A model generated the notes under the pieces. That model was not told the origin of the DNA and made no database searches. It saw only the letters and a list, made by a program, of their open reading frames with translations. Below, one piece after another: positions 1 through 6,457 of a DNA stretch of 7,929 bases. Position numbers and translations under genes: made by a program. Each line of letters begins with the position of its first letter. The first letter of the stretch is position 1. The DNA is from an uncultured Saprospiraceae bacterium (GTDB taxonomy: Bacteria > Bacteroidota > Bacteroidia > Chitinophagales > Saprospiraceae), in assembly GCA_937959095.1 (NCBI GenBank), contig CALGLY010000817.1, positions 1 through 7,929 of the forward strand. The letters run 5' to 3'.

Positions 1-541
1 TCAATTCTTGCTCTACTTGATACAAAGCGACTCTATCTTTGAATGGTGGTGGTTTTCTTGATTCTTTTTTCTTGAAATCGACAATGACTAATTGCCCTCC
101 AGGCTTCATGCCTTTACTCAAGCGTTTTAGATAATTGACTCTATTAGAAATATACATATAAGTGTTCACTATCAATACGCCATCTGCCTCATTTAGTGTC
201 AACCCCGGATCATCTGGTTGCGTCAGTCGAGCTTCTAAATTACGTGATTTGTCTGTTGTTGCTACACTATCTAAGAATTGTACTATTTGTGAGTCAATCT
301 CAATGGCAATAATTTTTTTTGCATTTGCTGCCATTGGAATTGCATCAAAGCCATAGCCTGCTCCTATATCTGCGATGATTTTATTTGATAAATTACCGAA
401 TTGTTGTTGCCACTCACAACGTGGTTGGTCTATGCAAGGTTGTGGCGGAGACTTCGGATCATCTTTACATCCAGAGAAGGATAATAGAAAAACTAATGAT
501 ATAAGCAGCGTAAAGAGAGGCTTCATAATTTTCATTTTCAT
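1..541 (-). CDS. Lipoprotein with class I SAM-dependent methyltransferase domain (3' end beyond window)
   Basis: The first 180 residues are present; the gene runs off the left edge. Seen: a signal peptide with a hydrophobic core (about residues 8-22) ending in the lipobox-like LSFSGC, so Cys25 would be lipidated. It is followed directly by Lys-Asp-Asp, which resembles the K-(D/E)2 surface-export signal described for Bacteroidetes lipoproteins. A Rossmann methyltransferase core follows: motif I ADIGAGYG (57-64, SAM-binding glycine loop), an acidic end of strand 2 (IEID, 80-83), motif IV around EADGVLIVNTY (118-128), and MKPGGQLVIVDF (145-156). The PPPF...VEQEL stretch (164-180) resembles the region after strand 5 in exported methyltransferase-domain proteins. 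Family knowledge predicts methyl transfer from SAM; the substrate is unknown. ATGs at 541, 535 and 526 are in frame and all keep the signal peptide; the longest is given. Odd point: a SAM-dependent fold on an exported lipoprotein, since SAM is normally cytosolic. Fold is confident, function is not. Confidence 0.85.
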   Translation of the reverse strand, partial: MKMKIMKPLFTLLISLVFLLSFSGCKDDPKSPPQPCIDQPRCEWQQQFGNLSNKIIADIGAGYGFDAIPMAANAKKIIAIEIDSQIVQFLDSVATTDKSRNLEARLTQPDDPGLTLNEADGVLIVNTYMYISNRVNYLKRLSKGMKPGGQLVIVDFKKKESRKPPPFKDRVALYQVEQEL

Positions 542-576
542 CTTGAAAAGATGGGTAAAAATACATTTTAGAGCTT

Positions 577-588
577 ACATTATAATGT
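577..588. repeat. 12-bp perfect palindrome upstream of the methyltransferase gene
   Basis: ACATTATAATGT is its own reverse complement and lies 36 bases upstream of the 541 start. It could be a regulator site or overlap the promoter of the minus-strand gene. It is AT-rich and short, so chance is a real alternative; no TAnnTTTG box was seen beside it. Confidence 0.3.
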
Positions 589-598
589 GTTTTGGTGA

Positions 599-619
599 AT
601 TCTTATTGAGAATAAGAAT
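599..619. repeat. Inverted repeat, 9-bp arms with 3-base spacer
   Basis: The arms ATTCTTATT and AATAAGAAT are perfectly complementary around GAG, about 58 bases upstream of the methyltransferase start. It can be a protein-binding dyad or a hairpin in that gene's leader. No T-run follows on either strand, so it is not an intrinsic terminator. Confidence 0.4.
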
Positions 620-683
620 AATATTTAATCTATAGGAATGAAATAGGGGAGAAATTGGAAAAAATAAAACCTATATTTTTTGG

Positions 684-721
684 AAGGAATGCTTTGATAT
701 AGTGGCTTCAAAGCATTCCTT
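684..721 (-). terminator. Strong 14-bp hairpin downstream of trhO
   Basis: AAGGAATGCTTTGA (684-697) pairs perfectly with TCAAAGCATTCCTT (708-721) around a 10-base loop. It is the strongest hairpin in the 541-780 gap, about 60 bases past the trhO stop. On the minus strand an A-tract precedes it, but the bases right after it are CC and then A-rich; a T-rich run comes only some 15 bases later. On the plus strand four T follow directly (720-723), yet no plus-strand gene lies upstream. It is probably a terminator or a 3'-end-protecting stem for trhO; the missing U-tract leaves doubt. Confidence 0.5.
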
Positions 722-741
722 TTCTATGGTTTAGGCAATGC

Positions 742-771
742 ACAAGAATAAAAGGTCTAATTTATTCTTGT
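742..771 (-). terminator. Hairpin directly after the trhO stop codon
   Basis: ACAAGAATAAA (742-752) pairs perfectly with TTTATTCTTGT (761-771), an 11-bp stem with an 8-base loop, starting 8 bases after the trhO stop on the minus strand. There is no U-tract immediately after it, so it may act with the 684-721 hairpin as a composite 3' end or as an RNA-stabilising stem. Confidence 0.45.
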
Positions 772-779
772 ACGTTCTC

Positions 780-1826
780 TTATTCCAAAGATAAGCCCTC
801 ATCCTTATGAAAAGCCTTGTAGCGACCTTTCCCGAATTTTGTACCATTGAACTCTAGTGTTCTGCGAAGCACGAGCTGTTGTTCTTCAGGGAGCTGAGTG
901 AAATCACTGCATTTTTGGGAGCAGCAGTTCGTATATTTTTCAGCACAGCTTTCGCACTGAATGAAAAGGATATGACAAGCATCATTCGCACAGTTAATAT
1001 GCGTATCGCAAGTAGCACCACATTGATGGCACTTGGAAATGACATCCTCCGTTATGCGTTCGCCCATGCGCTCATCGAAGACGAAATTTTTGCCAATAAA
1101 TTTATTCTCTAGTCCTTGTTCCTCGCATTGGCGCGAATATTCGATGATTCCACCTTCCACCATAAAGACATTCTCAAAGCCTTTGTGTAGGTAGTAGGCA
1201 CTCGCTTTCTCACAGCGGATGCCACCAGTGCAGTACATGACGATATTTTTATCTTTTTCCTCGGCAAGCATATCTTCCACAAGTGGCAAGGCTTCGCGAA
1301 AGGTTTCTACATCGGGACGAATAGCACCTTTGAAGTAGCCAACTTCACTCTCATAGTGGTTTCGCATATCTACTATGATAGTCTTTTTGTCATCTACTAG
1401 TTTATTGTAGTCCGCAGCATCTAGCGGCGTACCACGTTTGCTGGCATCGAAGGTATTATCATCCAAGCCATCGGCTACAATTTTGTCGCGGACTTTTATT
1501 TTTAATTTATAAAAGGATTTTCCATCATCTTCGATGGCAATATTTAGGCGAATGCCTTTTAGGAAATCAATACTATATAAATAGGTCTTGAAGGCTTCAA
1601 AATTATCAGCAGGCAAAGAGAGTTGCCCATTGATGCCTTCTTTGGCTACATAGATGCGCCCAAACACACCTAAAGCACTTAGTCCTTCATAAAATTGATT
1701 CCGAAATTGCGCTACCTCTTCAATATTGGCATACTGATAAAAGGAAAGCGTGACACGTTTTTCATCACTTTCAAGCATTTGCTGCTTGAGTTCGTCGCTA
1801 TTAATGCGATTATATAGTCGTTTCAT
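780..1826 (-). CDS. trhO: O2-dependent tRNA uridine-34 hydroxylase TrhO (rhodanese-domain, YceA family)
   Basis: TrhO hydroxylates the wobble uridine U34 to 5-hydroxyuridine in certain tRNAs using O2; the product is a precursor for later U34 modifications. The protein acts in the cytoplasm. At 348 residues it is full length (E. coli YceA is about 350). Seen: an N-terminal domain (about 1-100) containing KEGINGQLSLP (62-72); a rhodanese domain (about 145-235) with VDMRNHYESEVGYFKGA (152-168) and the active-site loop YCTGGIRCEKA (198-208), where Cys199 heads the CxxxxR loop and Cys205 is the second conserved Cys; and a Cys-rich C-terminal segment (266-306) with C266xxC269, C291xxC294 and C301/C302/C306, which looks metal-binding as in the family. 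The start at 1826 is the only ATG giving the family N-terminus. It is monocistronic as far as seen: promoter box at 1899-1906, hairpins after the stop. No missing key residues. Confidence 0.96.
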   Translation of the reverse strand: MKRLYNRINSDELKQQMLESDEKRVTLSFYQYANIEEVAQFRNQFYEGLSALGVFGRIYVAKEGINGQLSLPADNFEAFKTYLYSIDFLKGIRLNIAIEDDGKSFYKLKIKVRDKIVADGLDDNTFDASKRGTPLDAADYNKLVDDKKTIIVDMRNHYESEVGYFKGAIRPDVETFREALPLVEDMLAEEKDKNIVMYCTGGIRCEKASAYYLHKGFENVFMVEGGIIEYSRQCEEQGLENKFIGKNFVFDERMGERITEDVISKCHQCGATCDTHINCANDACHILFIQCESCAEKYTNCCSQKCSDFTQLPEEQQLVLRRTLEFNGTKFGKGRYKAFHKDEGLSLE

Positions 1827-1898
1827 TTAATATGCTTTCGTTAGACAATTGCAAGTTATCTCGAAATAAAAACTACTCTACGTCAGAGAGTTAGGCGA

Positions 1899-1906
1899 CA
1901 AAGGTA
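1899..1906 (-). promoter_or_regulatory. Bacteroidetes -7 box TACCTTTG for trhO
   Basis: Read on the minus strand this is TACCTTTG, an exact match to the TAnnTTTG -7 element recognised by the primary sigma factor of Bacteroidetes. It lies 73 bases upstream of the trhO ATG and implies a leader of about 65 bases. No convincing TTTG -33 element is seen at the usual spacing, only an AT-rich stretch. Confidence 0.5.
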
Positions 1907-1976
1907 AAAAATATTTTAAAATGATGCTCATACCTAGCTCAATTAAAGTGTACGCTAATGCTAGTATTTTGTCGCT

Positions 1977-1984
1977 TATCTTTG
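1977..1984 (+). promoter_or_regulatory. Possible -7 box TATCTTTG, rightward
   Basis: An exact TAnnTTTG match on the plus strand. No clear TTTG is present 19-21 bases upstream. If used for the gene at 2427 it would give an unusually long leader of about 435 bases containing the palindrome and hairpin below. Chance occurrence in AT-rich DNA is a real possibility. Confidence 0.25.
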
Positions 1985-2068
1985 TAATTGTAAAAGAGTT
2001 ACGTGAAGATTAATCAAACAAAAAAGCTTTCCAGCATTAAAAAAGATAATTTAAGAAACATATAGAAT

Positions 2069-2082
2069 CAATTCATGAATTG
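2069..2082. repeat. 14-bp perfect palindrome
   Basis: CAATTCATGAATTG is its own reverse complement; allowing one T-G pair it extends to 20 bases (2066-2085). It has no loop, so it suits a dimeric protein-binding site better than an RNA hairpin. No gene is known to use it here. Confidence 0.35.
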
Positions 2083-2188
2083 GTTTTTGGATATTTAAAA
2101 TAATAGAGTATAAAATTAGAGGAAGGCTATCCCATTTTTATTTTACTGATTACACCTATTTTAGATTAAAAGAAATATAGAAAATTAA

Positions 2189-2226
2189 AGCTTTTTGTCT
2201 TGTATTTTACTAGACAAAAAATAGCT
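2189..2226. repeat. Long AT-rich hairpin
   Basis: TTTTTGTCT (2192-2200) pairs with AGACAAAAA (2212-2220). After one T-T mismatch, GTA (2202-2204) pairs with TAC (2208-2210) around a TTT loop. The flanking AGC (2189-2191) and GCT (2224-2226) can close the base beyond a 3-base bulge. The T-run is on the 5' arm and the A-run on the 3' arm, so in neither direction does a free U-tract follow; a standard terminator is unlikely. Confidence 0.4.
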
Positions 2227-2426
2227 CTTGTATCTACTCTTTTAATCTGCTACTTTATTTGGTTCTCTGAAAATTTCTTGATTGAGCCGAAGAAAAGGAA
2301 CGTTTAAAAAATGCCTAATAGCACTTGCCTTAGACACAGCAAGTAGCAACAGTCATTTTTTCTTTTTCTCCGTCCATGAAGTTGATAAAAGAGCCTTTAT
2401 TTTACTAATTACGAAAGACATTAGTT

Positions 2427-3695
2427 ATGGCTTTGTTGTGCACCTACTCATTAGAACAACGCCTGAAAAGGTATAGACGACAGGCGAGCAATTACTGCGG
2501 ACTACAGACAGAGGGACGATTGAATAAATTGTTCTTCAAAGGCGTGTTAGCCAGTTTAGCTCCATTAGCAGCTAGTACTATGTTGCCGAATAGCCTTGAG
2601 GCTCAATGTAACCCCGCATTTCCGCAATCATTTAACTTGGTTTCTTCTTCCCAAAATAATCTGGTAGAAGGAGGATTCGACTATAATGCATATGGCAATA
2701 TCCCTTTGGATGTAAATGGGGATAATAATATCGATTTTGTACTGAATTTTAGCGCGAGTTCTTCGGGCGAAGATTTCTTACATAAGCTCACGATATCGCC
2801 TTATGGCGAAGCTGGCAATGGCTTCATTCACAAAGGAGATTATGTAGATAACTTGAAGCGTGGAGTAACCATTCCAGGTGCCGGGCCATTTGTAAATTTG
2901 GATGTAGCAGAAACGAAAACGCTTTATTTAGCAGAGCATAAGGAAGGCACAGAACGTTGTGAAGGCTTTTGCAGTGGAGAAGGAAATATCGGAATCGTGC
3001 TGAATAAAAGCCAATATGGATTCTTGAATATTTCGCTTGATATAAAGTCCGCACAAGAAGCACAACTCACCATCAATAGTGGTGGAGTGCATCCCGAAGG
3101 GGCGAAAAAAATACAAGCAAAATGTACCGCTTTGCCTTATAAGTTACCTTTTTTTCAGGCAAGCCCTAAGGGAAAGGAAGTTCTAATCGCTTGGGCTGAG
3201 GAAACGGATGGAAGTATTCATGGATTGGAATTGCAGCGGAGTACCGATGGGGAATATTTTTATAAGATAGATTGGAAAGGACAGAAAGAACTGCAAACAG
3301 CTTCCAAGCTAATGTATAAAGATGAAGAAGTACTTGGTGGCTTACAATATCATTACCGAATAAAGAAAGTACTTACGGATGGTACATTTATGTACTCTAC
3401 CATCATTTCTGTCGGGATAGAATCCAAACAACAAGTACAAAGTACATCTATAGGGAAGCTAACCTCTGATGAAACGCTGCAAGTAGCGACTATAAATGTA
3501 ACCTCTCCGAAAGGAGGTAAAGCGACTTTGATTGTATTGAATAATGAACGCGTACCTGTGAAAACGATAGCATCCGATTTGAATGCAGGCGAAAACGAAT
3601 TAATCATTCCAACGGACGAACTCCCGAGCGACACCTACTTCGTAAAAATCGAAGTGGATGGAAAACGCTCTTATCGAAAGCTGGATATAAGATAG
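2427..3695 (+). CDS. Secreted protein with Fn3-like and T9SS type A sorting domains, function unknown
   Basis: A 422-residue protein predicted to cross the inner membrane by Sec and the outer membrane by the type IX secretion system. Seen: a basic N-region containing LEQRLKRYRR (9-18), a hydrophobic segment (about 36-53), and likely cleavage after SLEA (56-59), leaving QC at the mature N-terminus. A PLDVNGDNNIDF stretch (93-104) fits an Asp/Asn-rich calcium loop, DxNxDxNxD at 95-103. Residues about 248-330 match the Fn3-like repeat common in T9SS cargo (IAWAEETDGSIHGLELQRS, then YHYRIKKV...DG...YSTIISV). Residues about 345-422 form the type A sorting domain, ending in DTYFVKIEVDGKRSYRKLDIR without the last residues' signal being degraded; Asp402 replaces the usual Gly. 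The start at 2427 is the first ATG after an in-frame stop (2406-2408), and a long basic N-region also occurs in some related secreted proteins. It stands alone, with hairpins downstream. Residues 61-240 match nothing I recognise, so adhesin, enzyme or matrix roles are open. Confidence 0.85.
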   Translation: MALLCTYSLEQRLKRYRRQASNYCGLQTEGRLNKLFFKGVLASLAPLAASTMLPNSLEAQCNPAFPQSFNLVSSSQNNLVEGGFDYNAYGNIPLDVNGDNNIDFVLNFSASSSGEDFLHKLTISPYGEAGNGFIHKGDYVDNLKRGVTIPGAGPFVNLDVAETKTLYLAEHKEGTERCEGFCSGEGNIGIVLNKSQYGFLNISLDIKSAQEAQLTINSGGVHPEGAKKIQAKCTALPYKLPFFQASPKGKEVLIAWAEETDGSIHGLELQRSTDGEYFYKIDWKGQKELQTASKLMYKDEEVLGGLQYHYRIKKVLTDGTFMYSTIISVGIESKQQVQSTSIGKLTSDETLQVATINVTSPKGGKATLIVLNNERVPVKTIASDLNAGENELIIPTDELPSDTYFVKIEVDGKRSYRKLDIR

Positions 3696-3734
3696 AATTA
3701 GCATTACTTACGTACTCACTTTACTTAATTTTAA

Positions 3735-3774
3735 GAACAGCTTAGGAAGACAATTATAGACAAAAAAGCTGTTC
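3735..3774. repeat. Inverted repeat downstream of the T9SS-protein gene
   Basis: GAACAGCTT (3735-3743) pairs perfectly with AAGCTGTTC (3766-3774) around a 22-base loop, 39 bases after the stop codon. It may be part of the transcript's 3' end; no U-tract follows. Confidence 0.35.
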
Positions 3775-3826
3775 ACCTTCAACACACTTTTAATTTTATA
3801 GTAAAATTCGCAGCAATTTACTTGCG

Positions 3827-3841
3827 GTTGCATTATGCAAC
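3827..3841. repeat. 15-base palindrome GTTGCAT-T-ATGCAAC
   Basis: Two 7-base arms are exactly complementary around a single central T, 12 bases before the terminator stem at 3853. The centre is too tight for a full hairpin, so a protein-binding dyad is more likely than an RNA stem. It may also be chance. Confidence 0.3.
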
Positions 3842-3852
3842 TTACTACTTTG

Positions 3853-3887
3853 AAAGCAGTCAGACTCTTGTTCTGGCTGCTTTTTTT
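3853..3887 (+). terminator. Rho-independent terminator of the T9SS-protein transcript
   Basis: AAAGCAGTCAGA (3853-3864) pairs with TCTGGCTGCTTT (3872-3883), a 12-bp stem with one T-G pair and a 7-base loop, and a run of seven T ends at 3887. It is the clearest intrinsic terminator in the window. It lies about 160 bases past the stop at 3695, so the transcript would have a long 3' untranslated part. It also insulates the 4027 operon. Confidence 0.8.
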
Positions 3888-4026
3888 ATGGGTATTTTCG
3901 CATACAATACATAAAGTACGAAACGCTTTCAGTTTTGTAAATCCATTCAAAAACCCTTATTTTAGGTTTTTCATAAAAAAGGAACTAATTTTTCAGGACT
4001 TTCGCAATTAACAGCCTACGTATAAA

Positions 4027-4539
4027 ATGGCGAAAGCCCTTACTAAAAATCATTTTGAAAACATGCCAACGACTTTCCCTATACCCATTCCAAGCCTGAC
4101 GCGTGTGCACACGCTCAATGGAATGGAGACTGCCATCGAAGATTTCGATGCCTTCTTGGAGGAACATATCACACTCCTCCTTTTAGGAAGATTTGAAGAT
4201 AGCACCATCTTGCTAGAAGGAGCAAATAAACTCTGCACACAAGAGACGGCACATCCAAAACAGCGCATCCTTTGGGTTAATAAACTAGAGGAACTCTTTA
4301 CGCTGAAAACAAAAATAGAAGACGCACTAAAAGAAGGCTTTCCTGAAAAGGAAATCACCTTCGAAAATGTACGTGCTATCGCTATGATGCCTAAGGTCGC
4401 CTATGTCATTTATGTAGATCCTAGTCTTTCGCCTGATCCGAAGGATAAGCGTAAAAAAATAAGTATTTTTCAAATGCAGCGTGCCTTCAACGCAGCCATT
4501 AAGGCTTTGCCGCCTACACCAACAGAAGAAGAAATATGA
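4027..4539 (+). CDS. Hypothetical 170-residue soluble protein, first gene of a coupled pair
   Basis: I do not recognise this family. Seen: no signal peptide or membrane segment, so it is probably cytoplasmic. Residues about 33-105 look mainly helical and charged (MET...FDAFLEEH at 33-47; WVNKLEELFTLKTKIEDALKEG at 83-104). A short hydrophobic strand-like stretch, VAYVIYVDP (124-132), is followed by a charged loop PDPKDKRKK (137-144) and a helix FQMQRAFNAAIKAL (148-161), with an acidic tail. The ATG at 4027 was chosen because it gives the longest frame; Met13 (4063) is an alternative that removes a weakly informative N-terminus. Its stop overlaps the next start as ATGA (4536-4539), so the two proteins are probably made together by translational coupling. 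The terminator at 3853-3887 separates it from the gene before. The amphipathic pattern and lack of low-complexity sequence support a real gene, and the overlap supports it strongly. Confidence 0.8.
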   Translation: MAKALTKNHFENMPTTFPIPIPSLTRVHTLNGMETAIEDFDAFLEEHITLLLLGRFEDSTILLEGANKLCTQETAHPKQRILWVNKLEELFTLKTKIEDALKEGFPEKEITFENVRAIAMMPKVAYVIYVDPSLSPDPKDKRKKISIFQMQRAFNAAIKALPPTPTEEEI

Positions 4540-6413
4540 ACCGATTACTCCTATTGTTGTGTTGTGTCTGTTGGTACTGCTTGCCAGTAACAGCGCAAGC
4601 ACAATTTCTAACCCTCGTGGAGGAAAGCACCACAGGGAAACACCTCGACACGATTGCTACAGATAAGAATGCAATTGTGGATATTAATAGCCGAATTCGT
4701 ATCAAAATCGACGCTGCTGCTTTGGAGGATGAGATGTTTCGTTTTCAAGGGATTGCAGCACAGGACAGTCGTTTGCTACGCTTGAAAAAACTGAATCAAC
4801 TGTTGCGTCATCAGAACGCGATTTTGGAAATGCTAAATACGACTTTCAGCGATGCCGATAAGACAAAAATAGCACTGAGAGATTATAAAAAATTCGCCAC
4901 ACTGCTCGATGATTTGATGGAAGAAATAGAAAATGATGATGAACTTATTGAACTAATCGACACGCCTGAAATGGATGCGAAGTCGCTTGAGTTTGATGGA
5001 CCATATCCGCTATTTCTCATTGATTTTTTGGAACAGGAAGCACAAGTCGTGCGTGAATCCCTACTTGCTGACTTGGGCGCAGACGGGCAAATAGATAGCT
5101 CACTGATTGTCTATTTTAGATTGGGAGCATTCATTAAAAATAAAAGTGGTGGACGACCGATACATATCGAAAATTTTGATGATTATGTAATGGATGAATA
5201 CTTTGAAATAGAACGATTCGGTACGCCACTAGGCGACGATGAAAAAATAGAAATAGCCCGAAATAAAAGCCTCAATGATAGCATCCAAATCAATAATCTT
5301 CAACTCGGAGGACATTTCAAAGAGTTGGTGCGCTTGGAGGTAACGGAGCTTTTTCCTTCTGATTCTTCGCGGATTAATCTAAGAAGGGCATACAAACGTG
5401 CCTTGAGTACGCTTAGTGTACAAAGGCTCACGAAACCTGCCGCGCAGATACTTCTCAATAATGAACTAAGTCTAGAACAAGTCAATCGGCTCTATAATTT
5501 CTCGGTAAGTACCTATGAAACCGTAGTGCAGGGTTTCCCCGATGATTTACTTCAAGGGAATACCTTCACGGATAATTTGGATGAATTAGTCAATTTAGCA
5601 TTAGGTTCTTATAAAAACTATGCGGATGATGTTTCGCTCTATGCTACCACGACCAACTCCTTCTTGCCAGATGGAAATATAGCAGGCTTGCCAGAACTCA
5701 CCCTTGTAGAAAACAACTATGCAGGCTATGTCGATTCGCTGGAAACGGATATTGAAAATATCAAAAATATCTTCGATCGGGTACTGGAATTATTGCAACC
5801 CTTCAAGAAAAGTTATCTCGAAAACGAGGAATTCACAGAGCAAGTACGTCGCTTCATGGTAGGAAATATGCCTGCCGAAGGCTTCATTGAATTAAAAAGT
5901 GTAGGAGAACGTAAAGCAGGCGATGAAATCCTGATAAAAGCCGTACTAGAGCGTGGTGCTTCTAAGAATAATCCGAACTATGAAAGCCGCGAAATCTATC
6001 GTCGGTATGTGCATCTTGCGCGTGTTTCACCCTATTTCCGTATGAGTGGTTCATTAGTTTTAGCCAATCCTTATGCACGTGCGAAAAGCCCCCAAGTAGC
6101 CCTTGCCAATAAATTTCAATTCGCGCCTACCTATGGTATTTTCATGAAATGGGGCAGTCGTAAAAGTAAGTTTTATAATGACTTCATCAATCTAGGAGTA
6201 GGAATGGGCTTTACTTCGCCAGATTTCGATTTGGATGGCACGCCCGAATTCGGTGCAGGGTTGATGATTACCGGACTGCGTGATATTCTAAGCGTAGGTT
6301 GGGGCTGGAATTTTGGTTTGGATACCCCTTATTCTTTTATTGGTTTCAATCTGCCTTTTACCGTTGGCGCATTGCCCAATTCAGCTACTTCAAGTAATGT
6401 TTTTGGAAATTGA
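4536..6413 (+). CDS. Exported protein with helical periplasmic region and probable outer-membrane beta-barrel C-terminus
   Basis: A 625-residue protein I cannot assign to a named family. Seen: a signal peptide (1 to about 22) with a Leu/Cys-rich core (LLLLLCCVCWYC) ending TAQAQ, with likely cleavage after Ala20 or Ala22; the cysteines do not form a lipobox. A short beta-like stretch NAIVDINSRIRIKID (45-59) is followed by a long acidic helical region (about 62-440). From about 447 it becomes beta-rich: FIELKSVGERKAGDEILIKAVLE (450-472), then alternating aromatic or hydrophobic strands with Gly turns (498-608), including INLGVGMGFTSPDFDLDGTPEFGAGL (551-576) and SFIGFNLPF (600-608). This resembles a small outer-membrane barrel, but 17 residues follow the final strand-like Phe, which is atypical. 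It starts inside the previous stop codon (ATGA), so expression is coupled with the 170-residue protein. Gene reality is near certain; barrel topology is inference. Confidence 0.85.
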   Translation: MNRLLLLLCCVCWYCLPVTAQAQFLTLVEESTTGKHLDTIATDKNAIVDINSRIRIKIDAAALEDEMFRFQGIAAQDSRLLRLKKLNQLLRHQNAILEMLNTTFSDADKTKIALRDYKKFATLLDDLMEEIENDDELIELIDTPEMDAKSLEFDGPYPLFLIDFLEQEAQVVRESLLADLGADGQIDSSLIVYFRLGAFIKNKSGGRPIHIENFDDYVMDEYFEIERFGTPLGDDEKIEIARNKSLNDSIQINNLQLGGHFKELVRLEVTELFPSDSSRINLRRAYKRALSTLSVQRLTKPAAQILLNNELSLEQVNRLYNFSVSTYETVVQGFPDDLLQGNTFTDNLDELVNLALGSYKNYADDVSLYATTTNSFLPDGNIAGLPELTLVENNYAGYVDSLETDIENIKNIFDRVLELLQPFKKSYLENEEFTEQVRRFMVGNMPAEGFIELKSVGERKAGDEILIKAVLERGASKNNPNYESREIYRRYVHLARVSPYFRMSGSLVLANPYARAKSPQVALANKFQFAPTYGIFMKWGSRKSKFYNDFINLGVGMGFTSPDFDLDGTPEFGAGLMITGLRDILSVGWGWNFGLDTPYSFIGFNLPFTVGALPNSATSSNVFGN

Positions 6414-6433
6414 TGAGAACCAATTTTTATAAA

Positions 6434-6457
6434 AAGCACGAACTGCTTAGTTTTTTT
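6434..6457 (+). terminator. Probable weak intrinsic terminator of the 4027-6413 operon
   Basis: AAGCA (6434-6438) pairs with TGCTT (6444-6448) around CGAAC, then AG and seven T (6451-6457). An A-run precedes the stem. It lies 21 bases after the stop at 6413. The stem is only 5 bp and the AG interrupts it, so efficiency is uncertain. Confidence 0.45.

Larger units (their letters stand above)
1907..2426. other. AT-rich non-coding region between divergent trhO and the T9SS-protein gene
   Basis: No ORF here has credible coding character: frames are broken by frequent stops, and the only ATG inside the 2069-2082 palindrome opens a 7-codon frame. It presumably holds the promoters of trhO (leftward) and the gene at 2427 (rightward). 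Visible structure is a plus-strand TAnnTTTG box (1977-1984), a 14-bp palindrome (2069-2082) and a long hairpin (2189-2226). Apart from these I see only AT-rich sequence. Confidence 0.6.

Noticed and set aside
901..1030. Cys-rich C-terminus of TrhO as a fused separate zinc-finger domain
   Set aside because: TrhO-family proteins of this length normally carry a cysteine-rich C-terminal segment, so it is ordinary for the family.
162..1112. Plus-strand frames at 162-356, 375-635 and 879-1112
   Set aside because: They are antisense to the methyltransferase or to trhO, or extend into the dyad-rich gap; the minus-strand products have clear family motifs.
2282..2476. 64-codon TTG-started frame overlapping the start of the T9SS-protein gene
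   Set aside because: It has no coding-like pattern, a Phe run from a T-tract, and overlaps a better supported gene in another frame.
3708..3950. 80-codon minus-strand frame in the gap before 4027
   Set aside because: It runs across the intrinsic terminator at 3853-3887 and two other dyads, and its composition looks like translated AT-rich non-coding DNA.
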